This document shows positions 36,178-48,559 of a DNA stretch of 64,000 bases, in pieces. Under the pieces are notes generated by a model. It saw only the letters and a program-made list of their open reading frames with translations. It did no database searches and was not told the DNA's origin. Position 1 is the first letter of the stretch; the number at the start of each line of letters is the position of its first letter. Made by a program: the position numbers and the translations under genes. Source of the DNA: Daphnia pulex (Eukaryota; Arthropoda; Branchiopoda; Diplostraca; Daphniidae); contig NC_060025.1 of assembly GCF_021134715.1 (NCBI RefSeq), positions 9,114,001 through 9,178,000 of the forward strand, written 5' to 3'.

Positions 36178-39100
36178 ATGTATTTATTTACATTTAACAG
36201 CTTAAGTGGAAACAAGGTTAGAGCTTGGCAGTTGGCAGCATCAGTAAAAATGATTCCAACTAATCGAATTCAGTCGCTAATTCACCCTTATTATCCATAC
36301 CGTGACACATTTGCCGTTAATGTGCTAGAAAATTACAAATTTACTGAACTGGTTGGTAATGAGATCAAGGTATGCTAGATGGTGTTGAGAAGATAGACTT
36401 ATATGTATTAATATATCGTAATTGTTATTTAGATTCTGTTTCTTGGATGTGTGGACCTAAGAAGCATTTTGAAGACAGTATCAGCAGGAAATGTAGAACA
36501 CTTCCAATTTCATCTGAATTGTTCTTCCCCGTTGGTTTTGGCACGAAACATGTTGATACTCAAAATCATAACCTCCCAAGATTTTGATACCAAGAATGAT
36601 GAAGATGTTGCTTTCCTATGGGATGTTTGGTATAATATGGATTGGCCAGAACAAACCCAACATCGATTTAAATTGGTATTGAGGGACCTATTGGACAATG
36701 ATCTACCACTAAACATTACCATCACTAATAACAGTCAGTCCTTGGAAGATATAAGAACAGTGTGGTTATCATGGTGGTTATTTGTGGGTTTGTCTACTTT
36801 GGAATCCCATTCAGCAAGAAAATCGCTGCTGGAGAAAATCAATGAAGAAAGGTATTGAAACACGCAAACAAGTCTGTTTTAAAAAGTAAGCCAATGTTAT
36901 ATTACTGACAATTTTTTTTATCGAACTACAGGCTGAACTATATTGTGGAAGGCTGGCGACAACTCCACAGCAAAGATATAAATCCGCAGGGGATATACAG
37001 CAAATCATTGATTCCAGAAGCTGTAGATAACTTTGCGTTTCATCTAGATTCCAAGTTTAAACATCTGGGTGATGCAACAAGGAAGAAAGTTCACGAAGAA
37101 GCTATGCGATTTTTCTCAAAAGGAAGCTGTCGGCTGCGAAATGGAAATTCGAACGATGCTTTCGTCAACCCAACTATGATGCTAGATCCAACGACTCCCC
37201 ATTGGAATGTTGCTCCGAAACTATCACCATTCGATAGTTTTCTGCCGTTAACTGAGGAAGAGCTTGATATGTCTGAAGGCGAAATTCTAATTCGTTCTTG
37301 TCAGAAAATACTCACGACCCAAATAGCCGGATATCGAAGTCGTCTAGAAACAGTCAAAATTGTTTTCCACCTGGAAGATCCCATGAAGTTTTTCTATTCA
37401 GACACAACCAACCTAACCTTTGACGTCATTGATTGTTCAAGCTTATCGGACACCGTTGGATTACTTAATCTCATCGTGGGAAGTAGCAAGAAATTGGCCG
37501 ATACTCCTGAAGCTATTTTCTTAACCGAGAGCACGAATTGGCAAAACTCAGCAATCTCTGCAGTGGAATACGTCGAAGAAGCTCTTTGTTCTCCTCTGAG
37601 CATGATTCCGACACTTTACGGATTGAAACTGGCTAATCACATCGAATTGGGCTCTTCGCTACCTACTTTTGAATGCTTCTTGTTGTACTCCATTAAGCTT
37701 TGCTGGAAAAGGGCATCGCCTTTCCGTAATGTAGTACCGAGTCCGTCTCCGGAGATGAGTCGTTGGTTTCAAGAACTTGCGAAAAAGTGTTTCTTAGTTG
37801 GAGAAGGATGGACAGACAAATATCGGAACGAAAATCCTAAGAAGTCATGTGGTATGCTCTGCTACACCCCTCTCTCGTTCAGCTACGCAGTGAACTCGAT
37901 GATTCAGCGCGTTGGTGGTGATTTTTTGAAAGACATCGAGAAGTTGGAACTGCCGTCTATATTTAGACTTACTTGGCGAACTTTTGAAAGCTGGAAGAAC
38001 AACGAAATTGTCATGAAATTTTCTGCTGTTTTGAAGGGCTCTCCATTCCAGAATTTTTTGCTCAAAGCGTTAATCGAACTGAGAAAAACCCCTGTGTTGA
38101 GGCTTATGCTGATCCCCAAGAACGAAGTTCACTGCTTTGATCAATGTGTTTCGGAAATTCGTTCTCAACAGAGGCCCTGGTTGAAGATACCTAATGCTCA
38201 CGTTATCGAAAACTTCGAAATGGATGTACAAAAGACTTCGGATGGATCCGTCAGCAAAACTGTTGTGTCATTTCTAATGGTGTCGAATCATGGCATTGAA
38301 AATACGCATTGTGCCGTCCTTTTTGAACTGATGACTGGAGTGCCAATAGTGAACTCTGGATTGGTGTCAGCTATGCGAGTGACAAAATATGATCATTCAT
38401 TCCCATGGAATTCTAGAGTACCAACAGTACTTCCACATCTGTCTGCAGTGCGAATGGGCGTCATCAGTTGCAACGAGGATCCGTACCAATACGCCGTGGA
38501 AATAATGATTGAATGTGTCGGAAATATCTCGGGTAAAATCACATACATTATTCTTCATCGTCTTTTTATTGAAAATCGCTAATGATCTTTTCTATTTTTT
38601 TAGGTTTAAAAGTCTCCACAAACCAATGTCTACCCTGTGAGTCTATCCACGATGTGACGCTATCGTTGAGTCAGCCAAAAAACATGGAACCGTTGGTTTT
38701 GTCCTTTCCTCATCCCATCCTTGTCGACGGAATCAATGCTACACTTCACCGCACAACCCGTTCGATCAAATTAGTCTTGAAGAAGGCTCTTTCGGAGCCC
38801 TGGCCTTGTGAATTTGAAGTGGATCATTGCAAATTGAATGCGGATTGCTTAAAACCATGGGTAAAAGACAAATGTTTACTTTTAACTCATCTCCTTGGCA
38901 GCGTGGCCCGGGTCTACGAAAACTCGAATCCGCAAATTTTGGCTCTGAAAAAAGTCCGGGAAATTGTAGCAAAACTGTTTGTGGAGTCAACAATCAACGG
39001 CCATGAATATGTTCGCATCCAGAAAGAAGGTTCGACGGGAAGTCCCGATTGGTATATTCGAATTCACTCCCCACATCGCGTTACTCCGCTGAGCGCTCCT

Positions 39101-39628
39101 TTGTTAATCATATCAGCTGTTGACAAACGTTTGACGGAAAAACTTGTGCAGCAAGGAAAGTTGGATAAGTCTCGTGCTGATAAAGATTTATTGCGGATTT
39201 GGGAATCTCCAAGATGTAAAAAAAGCGCGAAGGGCAAAGATAACCCACTGACGATCCTGATTGGCAATGCAGAAGAAGCTCAGTTACTCCGCTTCGTTTT
39301 ACGGCTGAATTCCACTAAGATCACACCGAGTGCCTGGCAACGCAAAAATCTTCCTCTTGGAGAGAACAGTCCATGGTTGGCAACGTTCATTACACCGCTC
39401 TACCAAGACAGTCCGCTTGACACCGAGTATGTGGAGAGTAAAATCTCACCTGCAGTTCTGCGTTATTATGAAGGAAAACAAGTGAATGACAGATATCGCT
39501 GTGCCGCATGTGACGCCATTTCCCCACACCTTAAGCAGTGTGGCCGCTGTCGCAATATTTTTTACTGTGATGTTCAATGTCAACGAGGGGATTGGGTTAA
39601 TCACAAAAGCACTTGTTCAAAGCAGTGA
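36178..39628 (+). CDS. Large MYND-finger protein with DUF4470-like N-terminus (1078 aa)
   Basis: Exons: 36178-36369, 36433-36851, 36932-38532 and 38604-39628; 1079 codons with consistent phases. The N-terminal region (ILFLGCVDLRSILKTV, FHLNCSSPLVLARNMLIL, FLWDVWYNMDW) resembles the DUF4470 pattern found in fungal and animal MYND proteins and in dynein assembly factor 3; this rests on motif recall. The long middle has no recognised domain. The C-terminus is a MYND zinc finger: CAAC, CGRC, FYCDVQC, HKSTC, ending CSKQ. MYND fingers usually bind proline-containing partners. The start is uncertain: the first ATG at 36178 overlaps a possible acceptor at 36200, so an upstream first exon may exist. 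Not related to the SET-MYND array beyond the zinc finger. Cellular role unknown. Confidence 0.82.
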
Positions 39629-40490
39629 ATGAACACCTATGTATTGTTGATCCCTACCCCCCAAAACACTTAAAGTTCCCTTTAAAGTTCTTAACTTTCT
39701 GAGCTTTCAACCGTTTCAAATTCAATTGTTTGTTTTTGCGTTCTTAGCTGTTTGTTCGCTTAAGCAATGTGTCCTTTTTATGTAACTGCTAAAAATTGCT
39801 CAACTACCAGACTTCAAGTACGATATGCGTAGTTCAAAGTTATCCTGAATTGGATATTGTATTTCAAGGTTATCAAAAAATTTCGAGTTTAATGGTCAAA
39901 TAGACATTGTCCTTTTCTACTTACTTGAAATTTCAGCCCTGTAAACTTTCTTTAATCGTTAATTCTTCTTAGGACAACTAATACCGAAGAGTCGATTACG
40001 AGTAATTCACGATATGAAGGTAAGACATTTTCATTATTCGTCTTTAAATTTCATTTGGTTTTTTGTTTGAAGTCACATCACCTCAGAAATGATAATTTGG
40101 GTTCATTTATGAGGAGAATTCACTTTTCTCGTAAATATCACATTTATTTTGTCCAACTGAAAACTAAGTTATGCAATTTGAATATTTGATGCGTAAGTTA
40201 TTTGATGAGATTTCGCAAGCTCTATTTAAAAGAATAAATTCGTACAGTATCAAACAATTTCAGGGTCGACTTAAATACAAGGACAAGTTAAAGTTTAAAA
40301 ATTTGTTGAGCTGCTAATAATCACAACACTCGGCTGGGGATCTGTTCAAATTTGTGTGACAATTTTTGCAATCATTAGGAAAAATGGCTGAATAATGCGA
40401 GCACTTGGAGGGGCTCAATGCGTTTCGAAGAAATCTTGTGATAATGTTATGCTGATGAAAAACGAGACGAAAAAGCCAAGAAGGCAACTA
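39629..40490. other. Spacer between convergent genes
   Basis: About 0.86 kb, AT-rich, holding the 3' UTRs of the MYND gene (+) and the SPRY gene (-). An AATAAA near 40233 on the + strand and one near 40143 on the minus strand are candidate poly(A) signals. No coding sequence is supported. Confidence 0.4.
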
Positions 40491-41794
40491 CTAGGCATCG
40501 TCAGCTTTTCTTTTCCTTCTAGAGTCCTGTACAAAAATAATATTTTTTAAAATTTTATTTCAGACATTTGTTCAACAAATCGTACTCACCTTGCTGACGT
40601 GGAAGAAATTGCGATTGAACCAAAATTGTGATAATAGGGACGATGCCGAGCCAGGAGAGCTGATTGTTGTTGACGAGGCGATATCTGACAAACTGGAATC
40701 TGATGAGGCATTTCCTGAGGAACTAGAAGCTGAGGAAGCAGATCTGGGTACGTCACACCTACAATCAATAAGTAAAACATTTGATAAAACTAAATATAAT
40801 TTAAGAAAGCTATAATTCAAAACATACCATTGTGGATGGTGCACTAAATACGTAGCAATCATACTGGAAAAAAAAGGAACTCATATCATCTGATGTAATT
40901 GATAAATCAAGAAATTTTGCGATACCTTTGAATTGAAGCTTCCATCGGTTTGTCAGGAATGGGATAATTAAGAATAACAGAAGCTATACGTGCCCTGAGT
41001 TCTCTCATATCATCTCCGATTTTGTATACAAAGGGACATTGACCAAAGTTGGCTTCAACAACTTCACCATGAGAATTTAAACCAACTGTTGGGTACAAAT
41101 TTAAAGGTAAATCGACAAAAGCTGTTCCAAGGTTGAGTCCATTTTTTGTGTAAAAGCAAGTGTTGTCGATGAAGTTTATCCCGCATCCGATAACGTCGTT
41201 TGTGGTGAAAGTAGGTCCATATGTTTGGCCAGTACCAGATGAGCAAAATGACTTTCCATCATCACCGTGATACCCAAATGAGTTTTCTCTCCAACCGGGA
41301 AGTGCATTCATGTCAACCTCCTCAGCTGAGAGACCAATCCCAATGTAACTATCAAAGAAGAACTAATTTAGCTGCTTGTAGTTGAAACAATTTTTAAGAT
41401 AAATGTATACCCATCACTTCCTCTGTTGATAATTTTCACTTCATAATAATACAGGCCACAAGCTGATGGAATAGGGTGGGTAGCCCTGACACTTACTGCG
41501 TCCAATTGTGTTTTGCCGTAACCTAGAATAGAATTGGGAAGTAGGAGAAATCAATGACAAGTTGCTTAAGAAAGAAAACACACACCATAAGAGTTGGTGC
41601 TGATCCCAAGAATAAAAAAAGAGGTTTAATTATTCTATACCTTGATAGCTGACTCTTAGGTTGTTTTCTGACAATCCAACAAAATAGAATTTATCCTCAG
41701 AACTCCAGCAGAGTGGCAGAGGAAAGCCGTCTTCTTCACAAACGAATGGGTAGAGGGTCCTAAGGCGGTTCAAACCTGGAGAATTATTCTCCAT
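40491..41794 (-). CDS. Truncated RanBP9/RanBP10-like SPRY protein (309 aa)
   Basis: Six exons (complement): 41641-41794, 41411-41522, 40926-41348, 40828-40863, 40590-40758 and 40491-40526; 310 codons with matching phases. N-terminal [25 protein letters not shown] and the SPRY core ([48 protein letters not shown]) are near-identical in pattern to RanBP9/10, the SPRY subunit of the CTLH/GID E3 ligase. The start of LisH remains (MIATYLVHH). The CTLH and CRA domains are then missing, replaced by a Ser-rich stretch and a basic tail ([10 protein letters not shown]) that could be a nuclear signal. It is likely a shortened paralogue that binds SPRY partners without entering the ligase; that is inference. 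Confidence 0.88.
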
Positions 41795-42713
41795 TTCCTA
41801 GAATAGTTGTAACCGGTAAAATTTAACGCTTATTGTGAGTTGACGTTTATGTACTATTCGATAAAAACAATAACAAATGTAACTCTGTTTGTAATTCCTA
41901 TCGCTAGATGAACAATCTTATTTTGTAAAAATGTCCGCTAGATGACACTTACATCAGATTCAAATGGTATCTGTTTTGAAATTTTTGAAATTGAAATCGA
42001 TCAACTTGAAATTTCTCCCTTTGAGGCTTTGAACTTTTCTTTAAAAAACTATTTGACGATGATTATTTGTTTACTTTAATTAGGAATCGCTTCACCGTAA
42101 CCGTTTTTTTTTCGTTTATTATTTATAGGTTCTAATTCAACGAATCAATTTATATCGTCGGAATATTCGTAAAGAATGAAACAATTTTGATTGGCCGTGT
42201 GATAGTGATTTGTATTTTAATCTCAAAAAGTCAGCCATTATTATTTTTCCATAGAACTCATTTCGTAAACGGGAATAGAGATAGAAATAAAGTTCGAAAT
42301 GAAAAAGGAAATAACAAACGAGTTGGTGGGTACGTGGCATGATGGTCGGGAAACTAAATCATTAAAATGGATGACAATAGCAGGTTGGTATAAAGAGAAA
42401 ATATGTACATGATGAAGAAGCTGCTGTGTATGTGTGTTTATATGATTAATAAGAGAACAATCACCTGCTTTTTTGTTTTATAGTGAAAGTTGTTACACCC
42501 AAACATGCAAACCAGACACAGGAAAACTATTAGAGAGAAAGTAAAAAATGTTGTTACTGAAAAATGGCGGTCTGATGAATAGAGAAATCAACAGTAGCAG
42601 TTTTGCTAGAAGCTGTGATTGTACGAAAGAAATATAACAGACTAATAAGACATGCAATTTGTGGCGTGTGTGTGTTTACGCGAAGGAGATTGTGTTTGGA
42701 CAAATAAGCCAAA
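41795..42713. other. Spacer between the SPRY and cytochrome b561 genes
   Basis: Contains the 5' region of the SPRY gene and the 3' flank of the cytochrome b561 distal last exon. No convincing coding sequence. Weak CGCTAGATG motifs occur near 41902 and 41937. Confidence 0.4.
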
Positions 42714-45700
42714 TTAGAGTCTCTCAGATTCCTCGTCGTGATCGCCGCTAGAATGAGATGAGATGGACGACGGCCCGCGATGTTGGCACCGAATAAGCAT
42801 CAGCACCGGCATTAGGATTGCAAGTCCCATCAGTGTGGCTCCCAAAACATTGACAACCAATCCTTCGGGTGGGAATGCTGTGTACCAGTCTCTGTAGTGG
42901 TTGTTGTATTGTTTTGTTCACAAGTGTTGAAAGCAGGTTATTTTCAATTAGTTAAAATTAGGGAAAAAAAAGGAAGGAAATCATAAAAATAAAGTTATGA
43001 GAAATAAAAATCCTCAACCGCTTTTTAAAATAAAAGTTGAAAGGCTAACCCAACGGTAAACATAACTGTTGGCGTTTGGAGCTTTTTTTGAGCTTTTGGC
43101 GCCAAAAAGTTGTCGTTGCCATGGGAATCAAAGCAGACGAAAGGAGAATTGTGAGAGAAAACGTGTTTTGTGAGGCAACGAGGCAACATTCTAGCCATGA
43201 ATATTTAAAAAGGGGAGAACCAGGTACACCCATTTGTTGTTTAAGGTATTGTATGAGATAGTGAAAGAGAGAAAAAAAACCCTCTTCATGCATTTCAAAT
43301 GACCATTGATATTAAATATTAGGCAAATGTGGTTGTTGTTTCGGTGTCCTGATTTGCAAACCATTTTACAGTATAAAAGAAAATAACTGTCCACATAATA
43401 AATGAGAGGTATATATATGTATACGTCGCTTTGCTTTCAACGGATTCTTAGAGGCCATGGACTGCAACAACATGGATGCGTCGTGCACGGAATTTATCAA
43501 AGAGCAGGAGGACTGGCATCAATATCATCAGGGCCAGCAAGGTGACGGCAAGGACATTAACTACAATGGCTTCGTCACCAAGATCCCTGTACTTTGCCCT
43601 ACATCACATTAAACGAGTATATAGATTTGATAAATTAATCATTATTTGAAATTAAATCTTTGTGATTTTGCAGTTTTTCCAACTCAACAACAAGATGGAA
43701 GAGTGCCTATAAAACTATGGTAAAAAGCCAGGGTCTATCAACCCCCCGAGTGGGCAGCTCTTGTGGTGAGTAGGATTGATGCCACATACTTAAGAATGCA
43801 AGTGAATAAATTGTGTGTACTAACCCCAGGCTGTTGATGGCCTTTTCTGTGATGCCAGTCAGGCAAGTAGCGATGGCCATAAGGAAAGTGATGAGTCCAA
43901 ATGTAGCGTGCACCGGAACCAAGGCTGCCCTCAAGGCAGCGGTCCTAGCCTCACAGCACAACAGGATCAAGAAGCTGAAGAATCCGACAACCAACTGTAC
44001 ACACGTGGAGAAAAACAAGAAAGTCGTCCTCAAATTAACAGGTGAATCAACCAGTTGTTATAGATATTGTTAATAGTATCAATTTTGATTGAAGAAACCA
44101 CTTGTTTGCCCCATTATTTGGCGGTACACACACACACACAATGACGTAAAAGCTGTCGCGCGATATTTAGGTCGAATGAAAAGCCGGTAGCCTGTTATGG
44201 TCTAGTAAGCATTTTCCTTAGAATTATGTGATTAGTGAGTAAAATGATGTAAGCATCTCGTGACGAACGACATCAGGCTGTCGTGCTTGAAAAAATAACA
44301 AAATAAAAATGAGCCAATAACAAGCTGTTTGGTGAATTTTGAAAAGGGTTGGATTAACACAAAAAAAAGAAGGCGGTGGTGGTGGTTTTTTTTTGGGTGG
44401 GCGACGATGTGTGGCGGTCAGCAGAGTGGCGATCTTTATTATTTGTAGTACACTAACTCTATTACCGTCCTGACTACCTGGATAGCGAATAGGCCCATGG
44501 TCGTGAGACCCATCCATGAATGGAGGCTCCAGAAGTTGGCGATGGGAGGAACGCTCAAGTTGCGAGAATCCCACACGGTGATGAAACCCATGACGATGGC
44601 CGGCACGGCCAAAATGTGGAACACCTGGGGGGTAAAGAAAGAAAAAAACATGTCGTGAAAAAATAAAAGAAACGACTCCCTACAAAAAGATCTGCGGTCG
44701 CTCACCGTATGAAATAATTTCTTGTAGATGTGGCGGCAGCAGCCGAACGAACGGTACGACAATAGAGCTGTTTTTTGTTAAAGTTTTGTAGAGAAATGTA
44801 ACATGTTTTTAGGGCAGTCTAAGAAATGGACCATTCTGAAATTCTTTTTACGATTTTCTATCGAGATTATTTTTTACGTTTTATTATCCCCCCACTTTCA
44901 AAGTTCATGTTATGGCTTTAATTTTGGTGAGGAAAATTGAACTTTGTTTGCCCGGACAAAGGTTATGGTTTTAATTTTAAATGTTTTTCCATTGTTGTTT
45001 TCAAAATACCTTTTTTTAAATATTCAAATCTTTTTTTCTTTTTAGGGTGTTGGGTAATTTACCATTTCCAGACAGGTAGACGAATCCTCCAATCATGAGG
45101 ACTGGATGGTAGTTGAATTCCAGTTTGGGTTGATCTTGCCATCCGAATCCGCCTAGATAGTAGATGACCCAAAAGAGGACCAGGCCGAGGGCGCCGTGCA
45201 ACAGGAGTTGAGTCAGAGCCAGGAGCCAGCCGAAGAAACACCAATTAGGCGGGCTGGACGATCCTTCCTCCGAGATACTCACCGTCTCTACCTTACCAGA
45301 TCTAAATGGAATAGACACAAGTAAGTCTGTTGTTGTTTGCCATGGCCCCCTTTTTTATTCCCCCCTCATCCACTCCAAATCATCTTATAATGGAGGTCGT
45401 CAAATGATACCGACGTTTTTACTCTCTCTCTCTTTTTTGTGTGCATCGTGCCATTCTCTAGAGAACAAGATCCTGCCCCCCAAAGTAGCAAGGTTATACT
45501 ACTGTCTATTAGTTCAAGCAGAGAGTTGTTGTTTTCGAAAGGAAATGGCTGAAACAAAGAGGAGCAACTCTGAGAGACAGGACAGGGACATATTGGAGCC
45601 ATTTGATGACCTACTTCCTGTAGAATTGTCACTCGCAATTGTTTCGGTATTCTTTGACGTAATCGAATGCTACATCTAAACGTCCAAGGCTAGTCAAACT

Positions 45701-45785
45701 CGTTTCTCGTCTTCCAAGGTTCAATCTACTGCGCAAAATTGACACGAATCGGTTCAAATTTCATCATGGCAACTCACCTGACCAT
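42714..45785 (-). CDS. Cytochrome b561, transmembrane ferric/ascorbate reductase (258-268 aa isoforms)
   Basis: Six-helix di-heme protein moving electrons from cytosolic ascorbate across vesicle, lysosome or plasma membranes. Exons (complement): first exon 45778-45785 (ATGGTCAG) or 47049-47059; common exons 45063-45301, 44706-44767, 44478-44624 and 43825-43994; last exon 43448-43598 or 42714-42891. All combinations stay in frame. Helix 1 is WLLALTQLLLHGALGLVLFW. Heme-ligand histidines lie in FNYHPVLM, KKLFHTVFHI, LHSWMG and PVHATFG; the ITEKA motif before the last helix is present. The distal last exon gives an acidic tail (HDEESERL); the proximal one gives a short basic tail ending HGL. The name of the vertebrate counterpart (CYB561 or CYB561A3) cannot be fixed from sequence alone. 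Confidence 0.92.
43448..43598 (-). other. Cytochrome b561 alternative (proximal) last coding exon
   Basis: Follows exon 43825-43994 in phase 2 and encodes AKYRDLGDEAIVVNVLAV, a final transmembrane helix (LLALMILMPVLLLF) and the tail FRARRIHVVAVHGL before TAA. The distal exon 42714-42891 encodes the parallel VVNVLGATLMGLAILMPVLM helix, so the two arose by exon duplication and are mutually exclusive. Confidence 0.85.
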
Positions 45786-47048
45786 GGCGTAAAATTTCCA
45801 ATCGGTAGAACAACTATTTTTTAAAAAATCACACACACTAGAAACACACGATTGAATTCACTGCTAACACACTCTGAGAATAAAAACACCTGTCCGATTC
45901 CGACTTGCAACTGCGATTGTGTGTGTGGTGCGGACTCGTTGGCAGTCGTGTGAGAAGTGGACGAACGTGGTGGGACGCCCGTCTCCCCCGAAAAAGCCTT
46001 GAGCGTGTGTGTGTTGAGCCACCAAACAGCGTAATGGAAATCGGGAAATAAGCCTCGAGGCCCTTTCTCTCTCTCCCCTCGATGATTACGTTTATATTTT
46101 TCATAGTGCAAGCAGCAACCGACCCGCTCCATACGATCTACTATACTCGGCCCAACGAAAAGTGGTACCCCGTAGTAAAAAAGTTCCATTGCCGCTGGGC
46201 CAGCTTTTTAAATGCACTAGAGTTTGTTGACTCTTGTGTACTTGTATAGCTCTTTCGGTTTTGAACTCCTCCTAGTGCTGGGTTGTATATTTCTCCCATG
46301 GATTCTTTCCAGCTTGACCCCGCCAGCAACTTTTGCTTTCTCATTCGACAACAAGGAGAGGTCCTTGTACGCTTCTATCCATGTCGAGAGGCCTTTTGAC
46401 TACAGTTGAGTGGGAAAATACGAGGGTGGAAATCGAACTAGTTGTGCTGTATCATCGCCAAAATTCTTTTTTTAATAACCCACTTTCACGGACGATTGTC
46501 AGAGCAATTTCTCTTTGCCCCCCACGTGAAAGTTGATAGGTCTAAAAAAATTGTCGATTGGCCATCAAATTTTTTTAACTGCAAGGGCGTGCTATGTAAT
46601 TAGTAGACAAGATGTGTACGTCAAAATTTATTGAGGAAAAACCCCGCTGAAATTTCCCGGACTGGAACACAAAATTTTTTGGCCGGGCTTTCTCTCATTG
46701 ATTGCAAAAGAAGAATTAAAGGCCGAGGTGCACACACACACGTACTAGATTCGGTCACCAATCCTTAGTGGCTCGAACCGGAATTATTCAATCAATTAAG
46801 GAAAAAAATAAAAGGAGGAGTAGGACAGAAGTAACTAGTTGTAACTTCCTTGATGATGATCGCCATTTCCTGTCTAGACCGGCCCTAACACACGCTCACA
46901 TACTTTTCGAATCCAGTTGTAGGATATTCTCTGTTAACGTGCCATGCAAACCCGCAATTCCGGTTATCAAATTGGAATTTTCAATTGCTTTTTTTGTTGT
47001 ATCAGATTTTTAAAATTAGAAATTTGTGGTAAAATGTTAGAAACTTAC

Positions 47049-47059
47049 TTGAAAGCCAT
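47049..47059 (-). other. Cytochrome b561 alternative upstream first coding exon
   Basis: ATGGCTTTCAA followed by the consensus donor gtaagt. It joins the common exon in phase 2 (MAFK|SGKVETV), just as 45778-45785 does (MVR|SGKVETV). This suggests two promoters 1.3 kb apart. Confidence 0.65.
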
Positions 47060-47522
47060 GATTGTGAATCGGTGAAATGCCAAGACGCTCGTGTGCAATA
47101 ATCGATAAAAACAATCCCGAACGGAAGAAAGAGGGGGGGAAATTTTAATTAAAAGTATACTTGAAAGATTGATGAAGATTTCAAGTCGACCACTCTGTTG
47201 CGACACTGGTAACCGACTGATCGACGACGTTTGGACGAAGAGCATATGGCGGACGGGAAGCGGATGAGCCGTGAACGAACGAACGAAGGAACCGGCTGCG
47301 GTGAGGCGTGGCCAAACGATTTCGCTTGCTACACTTGAATTGTTATTTTTCTTTTCTTTTATTTTTGCGCGCTCCCCTGGGGGTGAACTAGCGCATTTTT
47401 CATCGCTGTGGTGATGCCATTATCAACTGGGCGAAATTTTTTTTTTCTATTCCCACCCACTCGTCGATTTACGTGATCGGATTTTTAATTTAAGGCAATT
47501 TTTCATTTTTTTTCCCCTTTGG

Positions 47523-47575
47523 GGGGGTGAATAATTCAATTTGTTTGAACTTGAATTATTCATATAGTCACCCCC
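47523..47575. repeat. Imperfect inverted repeat (hairpin)
   Basis: The left arm GGGGGTGAATAATTCAA (47523-47539) pairs with the right arm 47551-47575, which has an 8-nt bulge; the loop is 11 nt. It could be a structured RNA element or a small mobile-element relict. The function is not known. Confidence 0.5.
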
Positions 47576-48559
47576 GAATGTTTCACCCTCCCAAGAAAAA
47601 ACAATTCTTCTTATGCGGTGGAACATGTTTCCGAATGAATTTTTCTCCCCTTGAAAGAATCAAACGAAAATTTCATCTTGGCCTATTTGCGGCATAGGAA
47701 ACAGCAAGACGATGACCGACTTGATCCGCAGAGCGTACGACACCCAATCATTTTCTTGCTGACTCCCTGACTCAACATTTTCTCCACCCCAATCGTGACT
47801 TTGCTGGACCACCTTTCGTCGCACAGCAGAAACCCAAAAACAAAAAAACTGGTCCAAAGTCAACCAACCCAAGGTTTATTTCTTTTAACCAAAATCTATT
47901 GCGGTTAAATGGGGGAAAACTCGTTTTCCCAAAGAAAAAAGAAAAGGTTTCAAGTGGATGAGAAAGGTGACACTCTAAATGTTATATCGAGACGGAAGTG
48001 TATTTTTTGAAACATTTTTTCAGACCTGTCCTGCTATGGAGGTCATTGGGATCCTGTCCAAAAACAACTCGTCTAATAATTCCGACTCCTCTGCTAGACA
48101 GATAATTCCAAACACTCGTTTTCTTTTCCTCTAAATTTCCATTTTGACTAATGAGCAGAAATTTTCTTTCGTTTTGGTTTTGGTTTGCAATTCTTTAATC
48201 GACCAGTTCACCTGGATACAAAAATGTCCAGTTCTTTAGGTTTACACGTCCCACGTTTAGGCAAACACAAACAAATGAGGAGGGGAAAGACTTTTTCCAA
48301 AAGAAATGTTCACACATATTGTTTGTTCTTTTTTTCTATCTCACATTAGTGAGAAGGAGGGGAGAAATGGACTCTGTAACGGGACAAATCAGAGAGGAAC
48401 ACATACACACACCGTTACGTCTCTCTAATAGGTTAGTGGAGGGGGGATGTTATATATTCAAACAACAACATGAAACATCCACACAAATAAACTGAAAATT
48501 AATAGGACTAACAACAACAACACAACCATCCATCATCCACGTGTCCATCTTTTTCTTGT

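Larger units (their letters stand above)
45786..48559. other. Cytochrome b561 upstream region and spacer to homeobox gene
   Basis: Includes the interval between the two alternative first exons (45786-47048), the likely upstream promoter (about 47060-47400), a hairpin-forming inverted repeat at 47523-47575 and the homeobox gene's 3' flank. No other coding sequence is supported. Confidence 0.4.
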
